Shown here: one piece after another, positions 46,561 through 57,292 of the stretch
How the letters are laid out: each line of letters begins with the position of its first letter
Numbering within the stretch: position 1 is the stretch's first letter
Source of the DNA: Mesotaenium endlicherianum
Lineage: Eukaryota > Streptophyta > Zygnematophyceae > Zygnematales > Mesotaeniaceae
DNA length: 64,000 bases
Direction of reading: 5' to 3'
NCBI GenBank assembly: GCA_009602735.1
Contig: WELA01012532.1
Location: forward strand, 1-64,000
Program-made: the position numbers and the translations under genes
Notes under the pieces: model-generated
What the model was told of the DNA's origin: nothing
The model's database searches: none
The model's input: the letters and a program-made list of their open reading frames with translations, nothing else

Positions 46561-48237
46561 TTAAGGGGTTGTTCCTGGGGCTTCAGGGTCAGGAGACGGA
46601 GATCTGGACCTAGATCTGGACAGCCCTCTAGGTCTGTCAGCTGGCCTTCTAAAGAACCCTGTTTGCTCTAAAGTTGGCCCTCGAGGAGAACGGAGGATGG
46701 TGGCCTGCTCTTCAACCACTTGGGTGTTGATTCCCACATAGACAGGCATTCCAGTAGGATGCTGAAATACATTGGCTAGAGGTACATGCCCCTGAGCGGA
46801 GGGGGAGGCTGGCATACCTCTGGCCCACCCGCGTGTCCCTCTTCTGGCACCCCTGTCCTCTGGGGATTTCTGTCTGTGTCTGCTGCCCAGTACAGTCAGA
46901 TCAGCTTCTTCCCCTGCTTGGGCAGGTGGGCTGGGGGAGCGAGCGCGGGGTCCAGTTGTCGCCATAACGGGGATCACATTCCACACACCTGATCGTGGTT
47001 CTTTAGGAAGTGCCACTGCCTGTCCCTGGGTATCCTGAGTACCTGCTGCTGATGCTTCTCCTCTGCCTTGTTCTTCTTCCTCATCCTCCTCATCCTCCTC
47101 CTCGGAGAGAGTAGGGGTCTCGTCCACTAAGTCGTCCTGCTCCCTAGTAGACATGGAGTAGTCTACCGACCTCCCTTTCTTAGGGCGCGCTGGAGGTTGC
47201 TTGGCCTTCAGCCTACTGATATCTATCCGGCCTGCATTCTTTGCCCATTTGACAAAGGCATGCTTTCCCTTAGAGAAGTACTCTCTTCCCCTCCTCCTAT
47301 GTTCCTTGGTCTCTGCATTCATATTGCTCAGGCATCCATTCAGCCTGGGGTCCCAAGGGGCAATGTGAGGTGGTAGGATGAGATAGCCGTCTAGGCCATA
47401 GTGGAAGTCATCCGGTTGGGCTCGGTCACACTCCTGCTTCTTATTTGTGACGGTCATCCACCTCCAGTCTGTTGGCTGCTGGTAGTACTGGGGTCCGTGC
47501 TCAGCCTTCCTCAGTTTACACGGGAACCAGTGGGGAGAGAACATCTGCTGTCCTGCTTCCCTGGCCAAGTACTCCCAGCTCCTTCTCTCAACTTCATTGT
47601 AAGCTGGCAGGAGTGTGAGGTAGAATACCGTATCCTTAAAGCTATCGGGCCGCATGCTCACCATCCGGATGAGTCTCTGATCTCCCACTATTCCCGGTAT
47701 GGGGACCGGCTTGTCCTCTGAATCATCTGCGAGATACCGGGCCTGCTCTGCTGTATAGCCCACCATCTTAGCATAATCTTCGTAAAGGACCACGCCGGTG
47801 TGTGTCTCGATGTACCTGTCCAGTGCTGTAGCTCCTTCCTTCTGTAGCAGTGTTGTCTGTTCCAGCCTGTTGATCTCCTGGGCTGCCAGCAATGCTTCCT
47901 TCAGGTTATCGAAGTTTTGGCCACCCACCACAGTATACCTGTAAGTGGCCAAGCTCTTCTGTCTGTCCGCTTCAATCTTTTTTCTTTTCTCCTCTTCTGC
48001 CGCTGCCGCTTCTTCTTGCTGTTTCTTCTGTCTCTCCTCCTCAGCCTTCCTGAGGTTTTCCGCTTCCTGATCCTTCTTCCTCTGTGCCTCTTCTGCCGCC
48101 TCTTGTTGCTTGCGGACCCTTTCTTGTTCTCTCCTGGTGAGGGACGTCGCCGCCAGCTCCTTCTGGTATTGCTCCATTGTCCTCCTGGCTTCTTCTGCCT
48201 TGCGCTTTCTGTCCTCCTTTTGTGTGGTGGGCGCCAT
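46561..48237 (-). CDS. Third ORF (ORF3) of family A1, unknown function
   Basis: It encodes 558 residues from the ATG at 48237. The frame is also open a little upstream, but without a better start. Residues ~5-110 are K/E/Q/A-rich and read as a long coiled coil. Residues ~110-340 look globular, with TYRYTVVGGQNFDNLKEALL, GVVLYEDYAKMVGYTAEQA, NEVERRSWEYLAREAGQ and DWRWMTVTNKKQE blocks. An acidic EEEDEEDEEEEQ tract and a basic, S/P/R-rich tail (GLSRSRSRSPSP) follow. There is no signal peptide or membrane segment, so it does not look like an envelope protein. It lies 267 nt after the pol stop. TACTAAC and, 24 nt later, ACATGTGCAG|G stand just before the ATG, suggesting translation from a spliced RNA. 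I know no matching family. Confidence 0.85.
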   Translation of the reverse strand: MAPTTQKEDRKRKAEEARRTMEQYQKELAATSLTRREQERVRKQQEAAEEAQRKKDQEAENLRKAEEERQKKQQEEAAAAEEEKRKKIEADRQKSLATYRYTVVGGQNFDNLKEALLAAQEINRLEQTTLLQKEGATALDRYIETHTGVVLYEDYAKMVGYTAEQARYLADDSEDKPVPIPGIVGDQRLIRMVSMRPDSFKDTVFYLTLLPAYNEVERRSWEYLAREAGQQMFSPHWFPCKLRKAEHGPQYYQQPTDWRWMTVTNKKQECDRAQPDDFHYGLDGYLILPPHIAPWDPRLNGCLSNMNAETKEHRRRGREYFSKGKHAFVKWAKNAGRIDISRLKAKQPPARPKKGRSVDYSMSTREQDDLVDETPTLSEEEDEEDEEEEQGRGEASAAGTQDTQGQAVALPKEPRSGVWNVIPVMATTGPRARSPSPPAQAGEEADLTVLGSRHRQKSPEDRGARRGTRGWARGMPASPSAQGHVPLANVFQHPTGMPVYVGINTQVVEEQATILRSPRGPTLEQTGFFRRPADRPRGLSRSRSRSPSPDPEAPGTTP

Positions 48238-48273
48238 CCTGCACATGTAACCAGGGCACAAGTTAGTAGGATA
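48238..48273 (-). promoter_or_regulatory. Candidate 3' splice site for the ORF3 subgenomic RNA
   Basis: On the minus strand, TACTAAC (a consensus branch point) is followed by a U-containing stretch and TTACATGTGCAG, with the ORF3 ATG one base after the AG. The same arrangement is present before ORF3 at 3061 and at 63622, and in a looser form (CACTAAC, GAGTAG) at 21295 in A2. A donor-like GTAAGG directly follows the gag ATG (53765-53760). Confidence 0.55.
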
Positions 48274-48504
48274 TGGACCTTTGTCATAGGGATTGCAGGA
48301 AGTATGTTAGTATTTAGTATAGTGGCTTCGCTGCTGTTTACCTTACAGGATGATTGCTAAAAGTTGACGTAGTTGCGATGCGCTACACATAAACGTATGA
48401 GTGTGTTTTTATCGCTCTCGCTCACTAACTGTCATATATTTTCCCCTCCAACTTAAATGGAGACAGGACCGCCTGTCACCTTCCCGTGTCAACTGAAATG
48501 ACAG

Positions 48505-51500
48505 TTATGGAGGGACTCCAGCGGCCCGAAGGTGGAACCGTGTCAACGCCCCTTTGGCATTGGTCAAGTGGTCCTTAAACTCCCAAGTGTCCCCAGAGGC
48601 ATCGTAACCCTTCCATCGAATGAGGTATTTCATGACATATTTAGACGATCGACGGACCGAGCGAGCGTCTAAAATCTCATCGACCTCATATTCCTCAGGG
48701 TCGCCGTCCCGGACAGCGGGGACCGGTCCCGGTTGGACAGGGAACCGACCTGTGAACAGTGTATCACCTTTGATGTACGGTTCCAGGAAGGAGACATTAA
48801 AGACCGGGTGCCCCTTGTATTCAGCTGACATGTTCAGTTTGTAAGCATTCTGACCGACACGACGGACCACCGAATATGGACCGACCCAGACAGGGCCAAG
48901 CTTTTTCTTGACCACACCAGGGAGGTACAGGTGCTGAGAATGCAGTTTGACTAAATCCCCCTTGGAAAATGTCAGTTCCCGACGGTGTTGATTAGCGTAT
49001 TTTTGTTGGTTTTCTTGGGCCGTGTGCAAGTTTCGTTGGACTTCTGACAGGGTGTCAGCAAACTCCTGAGTTAACTGGAGGGAGACCGGGTTGTCAATCC
49101 CTTCAGGGTGAGTTAAAGATTCCCCTAGCACATCTAGAGGAGACTTAGGGACTCTACCCAGGCTGAGTTCAAAAGGAGTTTTGCCCGTTGACGCGTGCAC
49201 CGCACTGTTGACCGCAAACTGAATTTGAGGCAACAGGTCATCCCAATTATCTTGTTTTTGGTTAATATATGCTCTCAGCACCTCCTGCAGAACTCGGTTA
49301 GTTCTTTCAGTCTGCCCATCAGTCTGAGGGTGGTTTGCTGTGCTGAGCAGCTGTTTGACTCCCATTAACCCCATTAAAGCTCTCCAGAACTTAGAGGTGA
49401 ATTTTGAGTCTCTGTCTGAGATGATATTAGAAGGGAGCCCATGTTGGCATACTACATGGTTGTAAAACTGTCTCGCTGTTTCGAGTGCAGTCACTTTGAC
49501 AGTTGTGGGGATAAAAATGACCATTTTTGTCAGTTTATCCACGACTACCAGTATTGAATCATGCCCGTTGGCAGTTCTTGGTAGTGAGACCACCCAGTCC
49601 ATGGATATAGTTTCCCAGCGTCCCGCTGGGATGGGTAGCGGTTGCAAGAGACCTCCGGGTGGTGTGTGCCGAGACTTATTTCTCTGACACTGGTCACAGG
49701 ACTTGACATATTTCAAGACCTCCCGGGGTAACCCCTCCCAATGATAATGTTTTGCCAGTTTGCCAACAGTTTTGGCCTGCCCCAAATGTCCACCCAGGAG
49801 ACTGTCATGAGCTTGACTCAGTAAGAGAGACCTTATTTCCAAGTTATTAGGAATGACCAGCTTCAGCCTGCCTGAAGTGGTTTCAGTCACCCAGACCCCT
49901 CCCTTGAGCTTATACCCGAGTGCAGTAGCACGACACACACCAGTAGTGGGGCTGGGCTCAAATGTTGGGTCAGAAAGGTAGGCTTTCCTAAGTTGTTCAA
50001 GGAAGGACTTTTTCACCTTTAGTGAAGTGAGTGCACACAGGACTTTATCTACAGCATGCTGACTAAAGTTCCTTTCTTGCAAGTCAGGTCTTCTAGAGAG
50101 TGCATCAGCAGGATTCAACTTCCCTGGTTTGTAGTCGATCTGGACTTGGAACTGCTCCAGCATCTGGCTCCAGCGGTTCTCCCTCCTCGACAGCTTGGAC
50201 TTCTTCTGAAAGTGGGTCAGAGCTAGATGATCTGTAATCACCTTAAAAGCTTTACCATGTAAGTATGCTCTCCACTGTTTGAGTACATGAATGATAGCTA
50301 GCAGCTCTTTATCATGCACTGAGTAATTAATCTCCGCTGGATTAAATTTCATAGACTCATACAACACAGGATGCCACTCCTGCCGTACCTTACCATCCTT
50401 TGTGGTTTTGTCAGCAGGCTGCAACAAAATAGCACCCATGGCAAAATCAGAGGCATCAGTAACCACCTGCACCGGTTTGCTGGGGTCATACACGGCTAGC
50501 ACTGGGGCAGAACAAAGGGCATCTTTAAGGGTCTGGAAGGCAGCCTGCTGCTCTTCCCCCCACACATACCCGATGTCTTTCTTAGTAAGGTCAGTCAGTT
50601 TACTGGCCTTTGTGGAATAATTCTCAATAAATCTCCTATAGTAGTTAGCCAACCCGAGGAAGGATCTAACTTCAGAGACAGACTGTGGTACTGGCCAGTC
50701 CCTTATGGTCTGGACTTTCTTAGGATCCACACTGATGCCCTCTTTACTGACAACGTGGCCTAAGAATTCAATACTTTCCTTAAAGAAATCACACTTGCTC
50801 ATTTTAGCATACAAGTGATTTTTCCGCAGAGTGTCCAGCACTTTCTTTAAGTGTTCAGTGTGCTGAGCTTCATCTTTAGAGAAAATTAAAATATCATCCA
50901 GGAAAACTTGCACAAACTTATCCAAATAAGGTCTGAAAATGTCATTCATAGCACCCATAAAGGTAGCAGGAGCATTAGTCAGTCCAAATGGCATCACGTT
51001 GAACTCATAGTGTCCATAACGTGTGCGGAAAGCAGTCTTGTGTTCATCCCCCTCAGCAATTCTGATTTGATGATAACCACTCTTGAGATCTATCTTACTG
51101 AACACCTTAGCGCCAGACAGGGTATCAAGCAAGTCCTCGATTCTGGGTAAAGCATACTTGTTCTTTACTGTAATTCTGTTCAGGGCTCTGTAATCCACAC
51201 ACATCCGCATACTGCCATCCTTTTTCTTAACAAATAGGATAGGTGCGCCGTACGGTGATTTACTGGGAGAAATGTAACCATTTTCCTCCAGCTCTGCAAT
51301 CTGTGTTTTCAACTCCTCGCTCTCCAAATAAGACAAGCCATAAGTGCGTTGCCAGGGTGGCTGGCTACCAGGTAATAGATCAATCCTATGATCTACTTCC
51401 CTTTTAGGGGGTAGTCCTGGAGGCATGTTAAACACATCAGTGTACTGAGCAACAATTTTTGCAGCAGTAGGGTGCTCCGGAGGGCTTACCTTTTTCTCAA

Positions 51501-52267
51501 CCACTTCTTCAGGTTGAGGAGGTACCTCTCTTAGCAGCAGACAGAACATTCTGTCTTCCTTCTGGTTCCAGCTTTTGACGAACTCCATTGCATTCAGCAA
51601 CTTGCATCCTTCTGGAAGCCTCTTCTTTTCCTTCATTTGCCATCCACACAGGACAAGAGGAAGAGCACTGGTGGGTGCCAAGTCAGTCTGCCCATCACTG
51701 GCTCCTCTCACTTTAACTGTACCTCTGCTCCAACACACTTCAGCTTGATGTCTATTAAGCCAGGACCTGCCTAGCACGAGATCATAAAAGCCAGTGTTGA
51801 GTACCTCAAATGTAAGCGTTTCAGTTAGAACTGCAATGCCAGAACCTAACTGGACCTCAATAGGCTTGGTTATAACTCCTCCCGGGATACTTGAGGCATC
51901 TCCAAGGAATATTTTTCTATTCCCTTGGGTGACAGTAGGCAGCCTTAGCCGCTTAACTAAGTCCTTGTGAATAAAAGTATGTGACGCCCCTCCGTCAACA
52001 AATGCCCTCACCTTCCTACCTGCAATCATGCAATGCAGTAGGATAGGGGGGACTGTCTTTTCCTGACTTTCGCATTGTTCTCCTGACGTAGCAAAGAAAT
52101 GTTGGACATCAGGTGGAACAAGAGCATCCAGAGTGTGCACTCTCTGGACGTCTATATTACTGATGGTCTCCTTTATCTGTTTGTCAGGCATGCATAGTGA
52201 ATCCAGTTCAGCAGGACCCATAATACCTGCTACGAGGGCAGCTAGTGACGACTCACTATCTCTAGCA
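48505..52267 (-). CDS. Family A1 Pol polyprotein with chromodomain
   Basis: From the first in-frame ATG (52221) it has 1,238 residues, but the frame is open back into gag and it is most likely made by frameshifting. Domains, numbered from that ATG: protease with [11 protein letters not shown] (D76; DGGA in place of the more usual DSGA/DTGA), RT ~290-470 ([15 protein letters not shown] at 440-443), RNase H ~580-700 ([12 protein letters not shown]), an integrase H2C2 finger ~805-845 (CDQCQRNKS), the integrase core with D875, D~938 and E~973, a GPY/F-like module, and a C-terminal chromodomain ~1172-1235 ([20 protein letters not shown]). The polyprotein makes, primes and integrates the DNA copy; the chromodomain probably targets chromatin marks. 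The frame is fully intact. Confidence 0.95.
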
Positions 52268-52272
52268 TCCTC

Positions 52273-52314
52273 ACAGTCAGTAGACTGGATTACTGACTGT
52301 TGCTGTCTTTTAAA
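52273..52314 (-). promoter_or_regulatory. Candidate -1 ribosomal frameshift signal (family A1 gag/pol)
   Basis: On the minus strand the gag codons CCT TTA AAA contain the slippery heptamer T TTA AAA (52308-52314). After a 7-nt spacer, ACAGTCAGTA (52300-52291) and TACTGACTGT (52282-52273) form a perfect 10-bp stem with an 8-nt loop. The gag stop lies in the stem. The pol frame is -1 relative to gag. The same module is at 59545-59586 and, weakened, at 17128-17171. Confidence 0.8.
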
Positions 52315-53768
52315 GGCTGGTCTTTTCTCTCGACCTTAGGCAGGTGCTTGACCGGACACTGTTCTCTGTAGTGGCCTTTCTGCTGACAATGGTAGCAAGT
52401 AGATTTTGCTGAGGCTGGTCTCGGCTTAGTCCTACCACCACCCCTTCCATAGCCACCTCGAGAGGGACCACCTCTACCTCTAGACTGAATAGCATTGTAC
52501 TCATACTCATATTCATCACCCTGATTATCCTCAGCCTGGTCTCCTTCAACTGCATTGTAGGAACCGTGGGGCTTTTTGACAATCTTAGACACCAAAGCGT
52601 TACTCTGGCGCTTGTGATTGAACTGCTGCTGATCCCAGGCGTCAGCATCCTGGATCAAGTCAGCCAGTTTCTCATACTTTTTCTCAGCAAAATGACCAGA
52701 GACCTCGGATTTCAAGCCATACCTGAAGTATGCTATCCTATACCGTTCTGGCAAATCAGGCTGCTTCATCATGTTCTCTTGGAACTTTTGAGCAAACTCA
52801 GCAACTGAAGTGGTCTGCTTCAGTGTCAGGGAGATCATCGCATAGATAGCTTTCTCCTGCTGGTTGATGACATCAAACTTCTCATGCAACTTCTCGACAA
52901 ACTCTACCCACGTAGGGTCACCGAGTTGCCGAGCCTTACGCTCTTCCTTCCAGTAAAGCCACCAGTCTGCGGCACTGCCTTTCAGTAGCGCACCGGTGTG
53001 CCTGACCTTCTCGTAATCTTGCAGTTCTGGGTAGTTCTCCAGCCACTGCTCAACATCCGCGAGAAACTTGATCAGGTAATATTTTCTGTTTCCCTCAGGA
53101 TCATAGTCCTGGGGAGGTTTCGGCTTGGGCTTACTAGGCCCTCGGCCACCACCACTAGTGGTGTGAGACCCCAGTTGGTCTCTGTCCCGGAGTAGGGACA
53201 TTATGATTCTTTTGTCCTCCTGCTGGGACTGATACATGGTCGCCATTTGCGACTGCATCTGAACGAACAATGCTCCCAAGTCTACATTTTGGGGTGGTAG
53301 ATTAGCAAATGCAGCAGCAGCATTGGCATCTACTCGCTGAGTAGTGTCCTCAACAATCCCTCTTGCTCCTGCAGCAGCAATTCCTGCCGCATTCAGCCGG
53401 TCACGTATTTGACCTAGGGGTACATTGAGTTGTACGGCAGGAGGTGGGTTCAGAACATTGGCCCTTGATGCCATAAGTTCTTCAACAGTGCGCTCGTCAG
53501 CTGGCTGTCCTTCCCTCCTTTGTATATCTTCAGCGGCCTTTGCTACTTGTTCAGCTTCTAGTCTGGCTATCTCCTCCTCAGCTTGCTGAGCTGCGACTGA
53601 GGCAATAGCAGCTGCCTCATCTGCAGCCTCCCTAGCTGCAGTATCCGCTACTGCTTCCGAATAGGTACGGTTTCCCGCTACATGGCTTTCCGCCTGGTTT
53701 TCGACATTCTCGTTATCCTGGTTCTCCATGTCTCGGGAGTTGCTAGTTTGAGACCTTGTCCTTACCAT
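52290..53768 (-). CDS. Family A1 Gag
   Basis: This 492-residue Gag starts at the ATG just after the primer-binding site. Residues ~35-90 are alanine/glutamate-rich and helical ([20 protein letters not shown]). The Gag domain spans ~240-390 ([34 protein letters not shown]). An acidic stretch and an RGG box ([17 protein letters not shown]) follow, and then the zinc knuckle [14 protein letters not shown]. It forms particles and binds RNA. GTAAGG right after the ATG resembles a splice donor. The frame is intact. Confidence 0.95.
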   Translation of the reverse strand: MVRTRSQTSNSRDMENQDNENVENQAESHVAGNRTYSEAVADTAAREAADEAAAIASVAAQQAEEEIARLEAEQVAKAAEDIQRREGQPADERTVEELMASRANVLNPPPAVQLNVPLGQIRDRLNAAGIAAAGARGIVEDTTQRVDANAAAAFANLPPQNVDLGALFVQMQSQMATMYQSQQEDKRIIMSLLRDRDQLGSHTTSGGGRGPSKPKPKPPQDYDPEGNRKYYLIKFLADVEQWLENYPELQDYEKVRHTGALLKGSAADWWLYWKEERKARQLGDPTWVEFVEKLHEKFDVINQQEKAIYAMISLTLKQTTSVAEFAQKFQENMMKQPDLPERYRIAYFRYGLKSEVSGHFAEKKYEKLADLIQDADAWDQQQFNHKRQSNALVSKIVKKPHGSYNAVEGDQAEDNQGDEYEYEYNAIQSRGRGGPSRGGYGRGGGRTKPRPASAKSTCYHCQQKGHYREQCPVKHLPKVERKDQPLKDSNSQ

Positions 53769-53802
53769 ACAAAGAAGACTGTGATAACTGCTCCGATACC
53801 AC

Positions 53803-54523
53803 TGAAATGAATCGACTTACCAAATAGGCGATTAACAATTAATAAAGATCTTTATATCAGCAAGTAATCTTGATGGTAATTTCCGTTAACTGGTTAAACG
53901 GCAAAGGACAATACACTAGCAGTGAATAATACTCGTAAGTCAAATGCGAGTAAACTAGCATCAATAATGCAAATCAGTAAACTCATACATAAGCAAGGTT
54001 AGAAGACAGTGCGTATCAATGGCTTCTCGCCTTGGATTCAGATCTCTCTCAGTAAGCTGTACAAGAGAGTTGGCCTCGTTTCCGAATGCCGAACTCGAGA
54101 GCAATGCCTAGCATATGTACATGGAATGAGTTTACTGTTCAACGGTCAGTGCGATGGCACCGCCTACCCGGGAGTTAACCACGTTGGTAGGACCTCGGTT
54201 AACCAAATCCACCGCCATCTCCCATCATCCCGAATAGCCATCCATCATAGGGATGTCATCTGGCTATTCATCTAGCATATCGCACTTAGATGCATATCAA
54301 GGCAGTTCGCTGCTACCGAGTACGGAAGTCAGCTTGCTGTCAAAGAATGTGTCAGCAAGCTGACTTATATAGACTTTCAGCCTGCTGCTTTTGACTGAGT
54401 CAGCAAACTAATAATTATGTAAAGTCCAGCAGACTGACTATTAACTAAAGTTCAGCAGGCTGAACTTAATTAACTATTATATTTATATGAATATTATATC
54501 CACTAATATACTGATTCATTACA
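53803..54523 (-). repeat. Family A1 5' LTR
   Basis: It is 721 bp, TGAAATGAATCGAC to CTGATTCATTACA on the plus strand. The complement of the primer-binding site (GCTCCGATACCAC) directly precedes it. The right flank CTCAG is the target duplication. Confidence 0.95.
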
Positions 54524-54880
54524 CTCAGCGAGTAAATGCCAATGCTGCAGCTGCATTTGCTAGACTACCACCCCAGAGTGTAGACTTGGGAGCATTGTTC
54601 GTTCAAATGCAGTCGCAAATGGCGACCATGTTTTAGTCCCAACTGGAGGACAAAAGAATCATAATGTCTCTGCTGCGGGACAGATACCAACTGAGTTCTC
54701 AAACCATAGGTGGTGGTGGCAGAGGGCCTAGTAAGCCCAAGCCGAAACCTCCCAAGGACTATGATCCAGAGGGAAACAGAAAATATTACCTGATCAAGTT
54801 TCTCGCGGATGTTGAGCAGTGGCTGGAGAACTACCCAGAACTGCAAGATTACGAGAAGGTCAGGCACACCGGTGCGCTAT
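54524..54880 (+). pseudogene. Second part of the interrupted A1-type gag
   Basis: It resumes at CTCAGCGAGTAAATGCC ([12 protein letters not shown]) and continues through [11 protein letters not shown] and [20 protein letters not shown] to GALLK. Stops are present, for example in ATGTTTTAG near 54633. It ends where a minus-strand LTR begins at 54881. Confidence 0.9.
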
Positions 54881-55065
54881 TGAAATGAATCGACTTACCG
54901 AATAGGCGATTAACAATTAATAAAGATCTTCATATCAGCAAGTAGTCTTTATGGATTTTCCGTTAACTGATTAACGGCAAAAGGACAACACACTAGCAGT
55001 GAACAACACTCGTAAGTCAAATGCGAGTAAACCAGCATCAATCATGCAATCAGTAAACTCATACA
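54881..55065 (-). repeat. Truncated family A LTR
   Basis: It starts TGAAATGAATCGACTTACCG and matches the first 185 bases of a minus-oriented family A LTR up to AAACTCATACAT. Homology then ends at the 135-bp repeat. The remainder of this LTR is not found on the far side. Confidence 0.85.
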
Positions 55066-56339
55066 TGTCGTGCGTTACGAGGTCGAGTGCGCACCATAGG
55101 CATTCGCAACACATCATAGGCCAGCAGGCTTTGCTGGAATGGAGTCTATAATACATGTGGCGTTATAGGCAAAAAGGGAGTCAAGTCGAAAATGTTTTAA
55201 GGAAGGGATGTGTACTCTCCAGTGTGAGCATCTCAAGACTGTAATCTGGTAGGAAAACAACTAATAAAGTATGGCCCAAAAGATCACTGGAAGCACATCA
55301 TGATCTTCAGAGTAGTCCTATGGCAAGGGTTTAAGCTGTGACTTTGCTCACCACTTGTGAAGTTCTTCAAGTGACTGGAAGCCTGGAGGGCTTGCTCCTC
55401 ACAAGAGAGTAACCAAGTGGTCCTGAAAACACAAGAGATATAAGTGTGAGCGTTACTGATAATCTCTGTTACTTACACCTGGCATAATGGACTTCTAAAA
55501 GATGTCTCTTCTAGGGACATCTCTAGTACTTATACTCCTGGAAATCCGGCGGGGTATGCGGCGGATCCGATGCATGTAGTCACTCTAGGAGGCTCTCCTA
55601 TGTCCACTAATGTGTACAAGGCATGTACTAGCACTCCTATAGGCTAAGCATAACTCAAACCAATCAAAGCAAGGTGCGTAGGATATGCTACGTGGTCCTC
55701 ATTGGCCGAGCTTACCTTGGGTGATTCTACCTAGATAGCGCCTCAAAAGTGGTTCTGGAAATTGAGGAAGCTTCCTCTAGGAGTAGGTGATGCAGTCACC
55801 AAGTTATAGCCTCAATGATGCACATATACTACGGAAATGCAAAGCTTATGTAGGCTAAGGGGCTCGCGGATTTGTGCGCACAAAGCTTGGGGTCACGAAG
55901 AGCCAACAATGTCACCTTTGGGGACATTGAGTCACAAATTAGGCCTTGGGAAAGTTCCGCTAGGGACCGGTAGGTGACGCGGACTAGATCGCACCTATCT
56001 CGCTCGATACTTGACCAAATGACGCGAAATTGGTGTCATTCGGAAGATGCTTTGACGCGCTACACGTTGGTAACTTGGAAATGTAGAAAAGGTCAACATA
56101 CGGATGCATAAAGTCAACGCAAAGTCGGCCTTCCTAGGTTGATGTTCCGCACATGTGGAGCTTGGTTTTTGTACGACAACCTCGACTCAATAAATCATGA
56201 CAACTGTCGTGCGTTACAAGGTTGAGTGCGCACCATAGGCATAAGCAACACATCATAGGCCAGCAGGCTTTGCTGCAATGGAGTCTATAATACATGTGGC
56301 GTTATAGCCAAAAAGGGAGTCAAGTCGAAAATGTTTTAA
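55066..56339. repeat. Segment bounded by 135-bp direct repeats
   Basis: The repeats are 55066-55200 and 56205-56339. Both start TGTCGTGCGTTAC and end AAAATGTTTTAA, are equal in length and differ at only a few positions. Between them lies about 1.0 kb without an ORF. I find no primer-binding site, polypurine tract or target duplication, and the ends are not TG...CA, so I do not call it an LTR element. It could be a small non-autonomous element or a host repeat carried with it. Confidence 0.7.
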
Positions 56340-57292
56340 TTCCCCCCCCAGCTCTCAGCCTCTAGCTGATTGGCTGTGTACGCTGCCTAAGGCTAGCTCA
56401 GCGCAGTCTCCGCAGAAGCAGTCTCCCGCTGGCACGCGGGCTGCCGGAGACTAGACATGAGCCGTGTGCGTGCGGCGGCCGTAAATGGGTGACGACTGGG
56501 CGGCCTGCTGTTGGTGCGGGCCACCTTGGGAGAAGGTGACCCGGAGGGACCGTCGCCAGCGATGTGGCTGCGAGGGACGCTGGCGCGCGGAGCTGTAGGG
56601 GCCAGCATCACAAAATGCGCCTCGAAAGAAGACTGAGCGTCGTCGCCAGCTGAGAGGGGCCGGAAGGGCGGAGTGCGGCGGCGGTCTCGAGTGTTGTCGT
56701 ATGGCGGCGTGTCCCCGCGGGCCCGCGTGTCGTCGTAAGGAGGTGTGCGATCCCTGTCGTCATAGGGCGGCATGACGGAGCGGGCGCGCGTCTCGCGGAG
56801 GAGAGTCACCTCTCGCGTCTCGCAAAGGGGTGTGAGCGATCGGGAGCGGCTCGTCTCGCGGAGAGGAGTGGTCTCTCGAGCGGGTCCGATGGTTGGCCAA
56901 GTGCGATGTGCGTAGGTCAGTTGGGCGCAGATAGACGGGGTCGTGCGGTGTGGCTCGCGGACGCTGAGCCTGGGCGCTGGCTGCTGTATGGAGTGTGTGC
57001 CAGCGCTAGAGGAGGCCGCGGCAGCCCGGCTTGTCGCAAACAAATGTGCGATGCGGCAACACTCGTGGCTTGTCGAGCAGTCGTGTGACACTGGACGGCT
57101 GGGTCCAGCGGTGTCGGTGCGAGCCCTGCTGGGCCAGTCGTGTGTCATGGGCTGGCTGGGTGCGCTGAAGCCGGGCGGGCCAATAGGTGCACGCTGCCTG
57201 CGTGCCGTAGGCGCAGCTGGCGGGGGCTCCTCCGGTGGCGCCGCGCTTAGTACCTCGACGGATGCCTCTGGCAGTCGCTCCCACTGCGTCTC
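56340..57292. other. GC-rich island with an uncertain minus-strand ORF
   Basis: The base composition rises sharply above the neighbours. A minus-strand frame is open at 56393-57148. It is rich in R, S, T and P, with repeated TPPYDD/TPPYDN and LRETR units. I recognise no family. It may be an exon fragment or the low-complexity part of a transposon protein. It ends at the family A LTR at 57293. Confidence 0.4.

Larger units (their letters stand above)
45729..54523 (-). mobile_element. Intact-looking family A1 chromovirus, 8.8 kb
   Basis: LTRs at 45729-46447 (3', 719 bp) and 53803-54523 (5', 721 bp) bound it. The target duplication CTCAG is perfect (45724-45728 and 54524-54528). Inside, on the minus strand, are a primer-binding site (complement at about 53790-53802), gag, pol in the -1 frame, ORF3 and a polypurine tract (46448-46460). 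All three ORFs are open, so this could be autonomous. The two LTRs differ at several positions, so it is not brand new. Confidence 0.97.
37769..54880 (+). mobile_element. Old plus-strand family A element, split by two insertions (composite span)
   Basis: The 5' LTR is in two pieces (37769-37864 and 44640-45262), split by the family B element. Its primer-binding site GTGGTATCGGAGC begins at 45263. Its gag runs 45297-45728, is interrupted by the minus-strand A1 element, and resumes at 54524-54880, where another minus-strand LTR begins. The rest is missing. The two insertions carry perfect target duplications (CTGCT and CTCAG), so the order of events is clear. Confidence 0.85.

Noticed and set aside
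47917-48360. A leucine-rich plus-strand frame (also 2741-3133 and the complement at 63499-63942)
   Set aside because: It looks like a membrane protein but is the antisense of the K/E/Q-rich coiled coil of ORF3.
55066-56339. Calling the 135-bp-repeat segment a miniature LTR retrotransposon
   Set aside because: There are no TG...CA ends, no primer-binding site, no polypurine tract and no target duplication.
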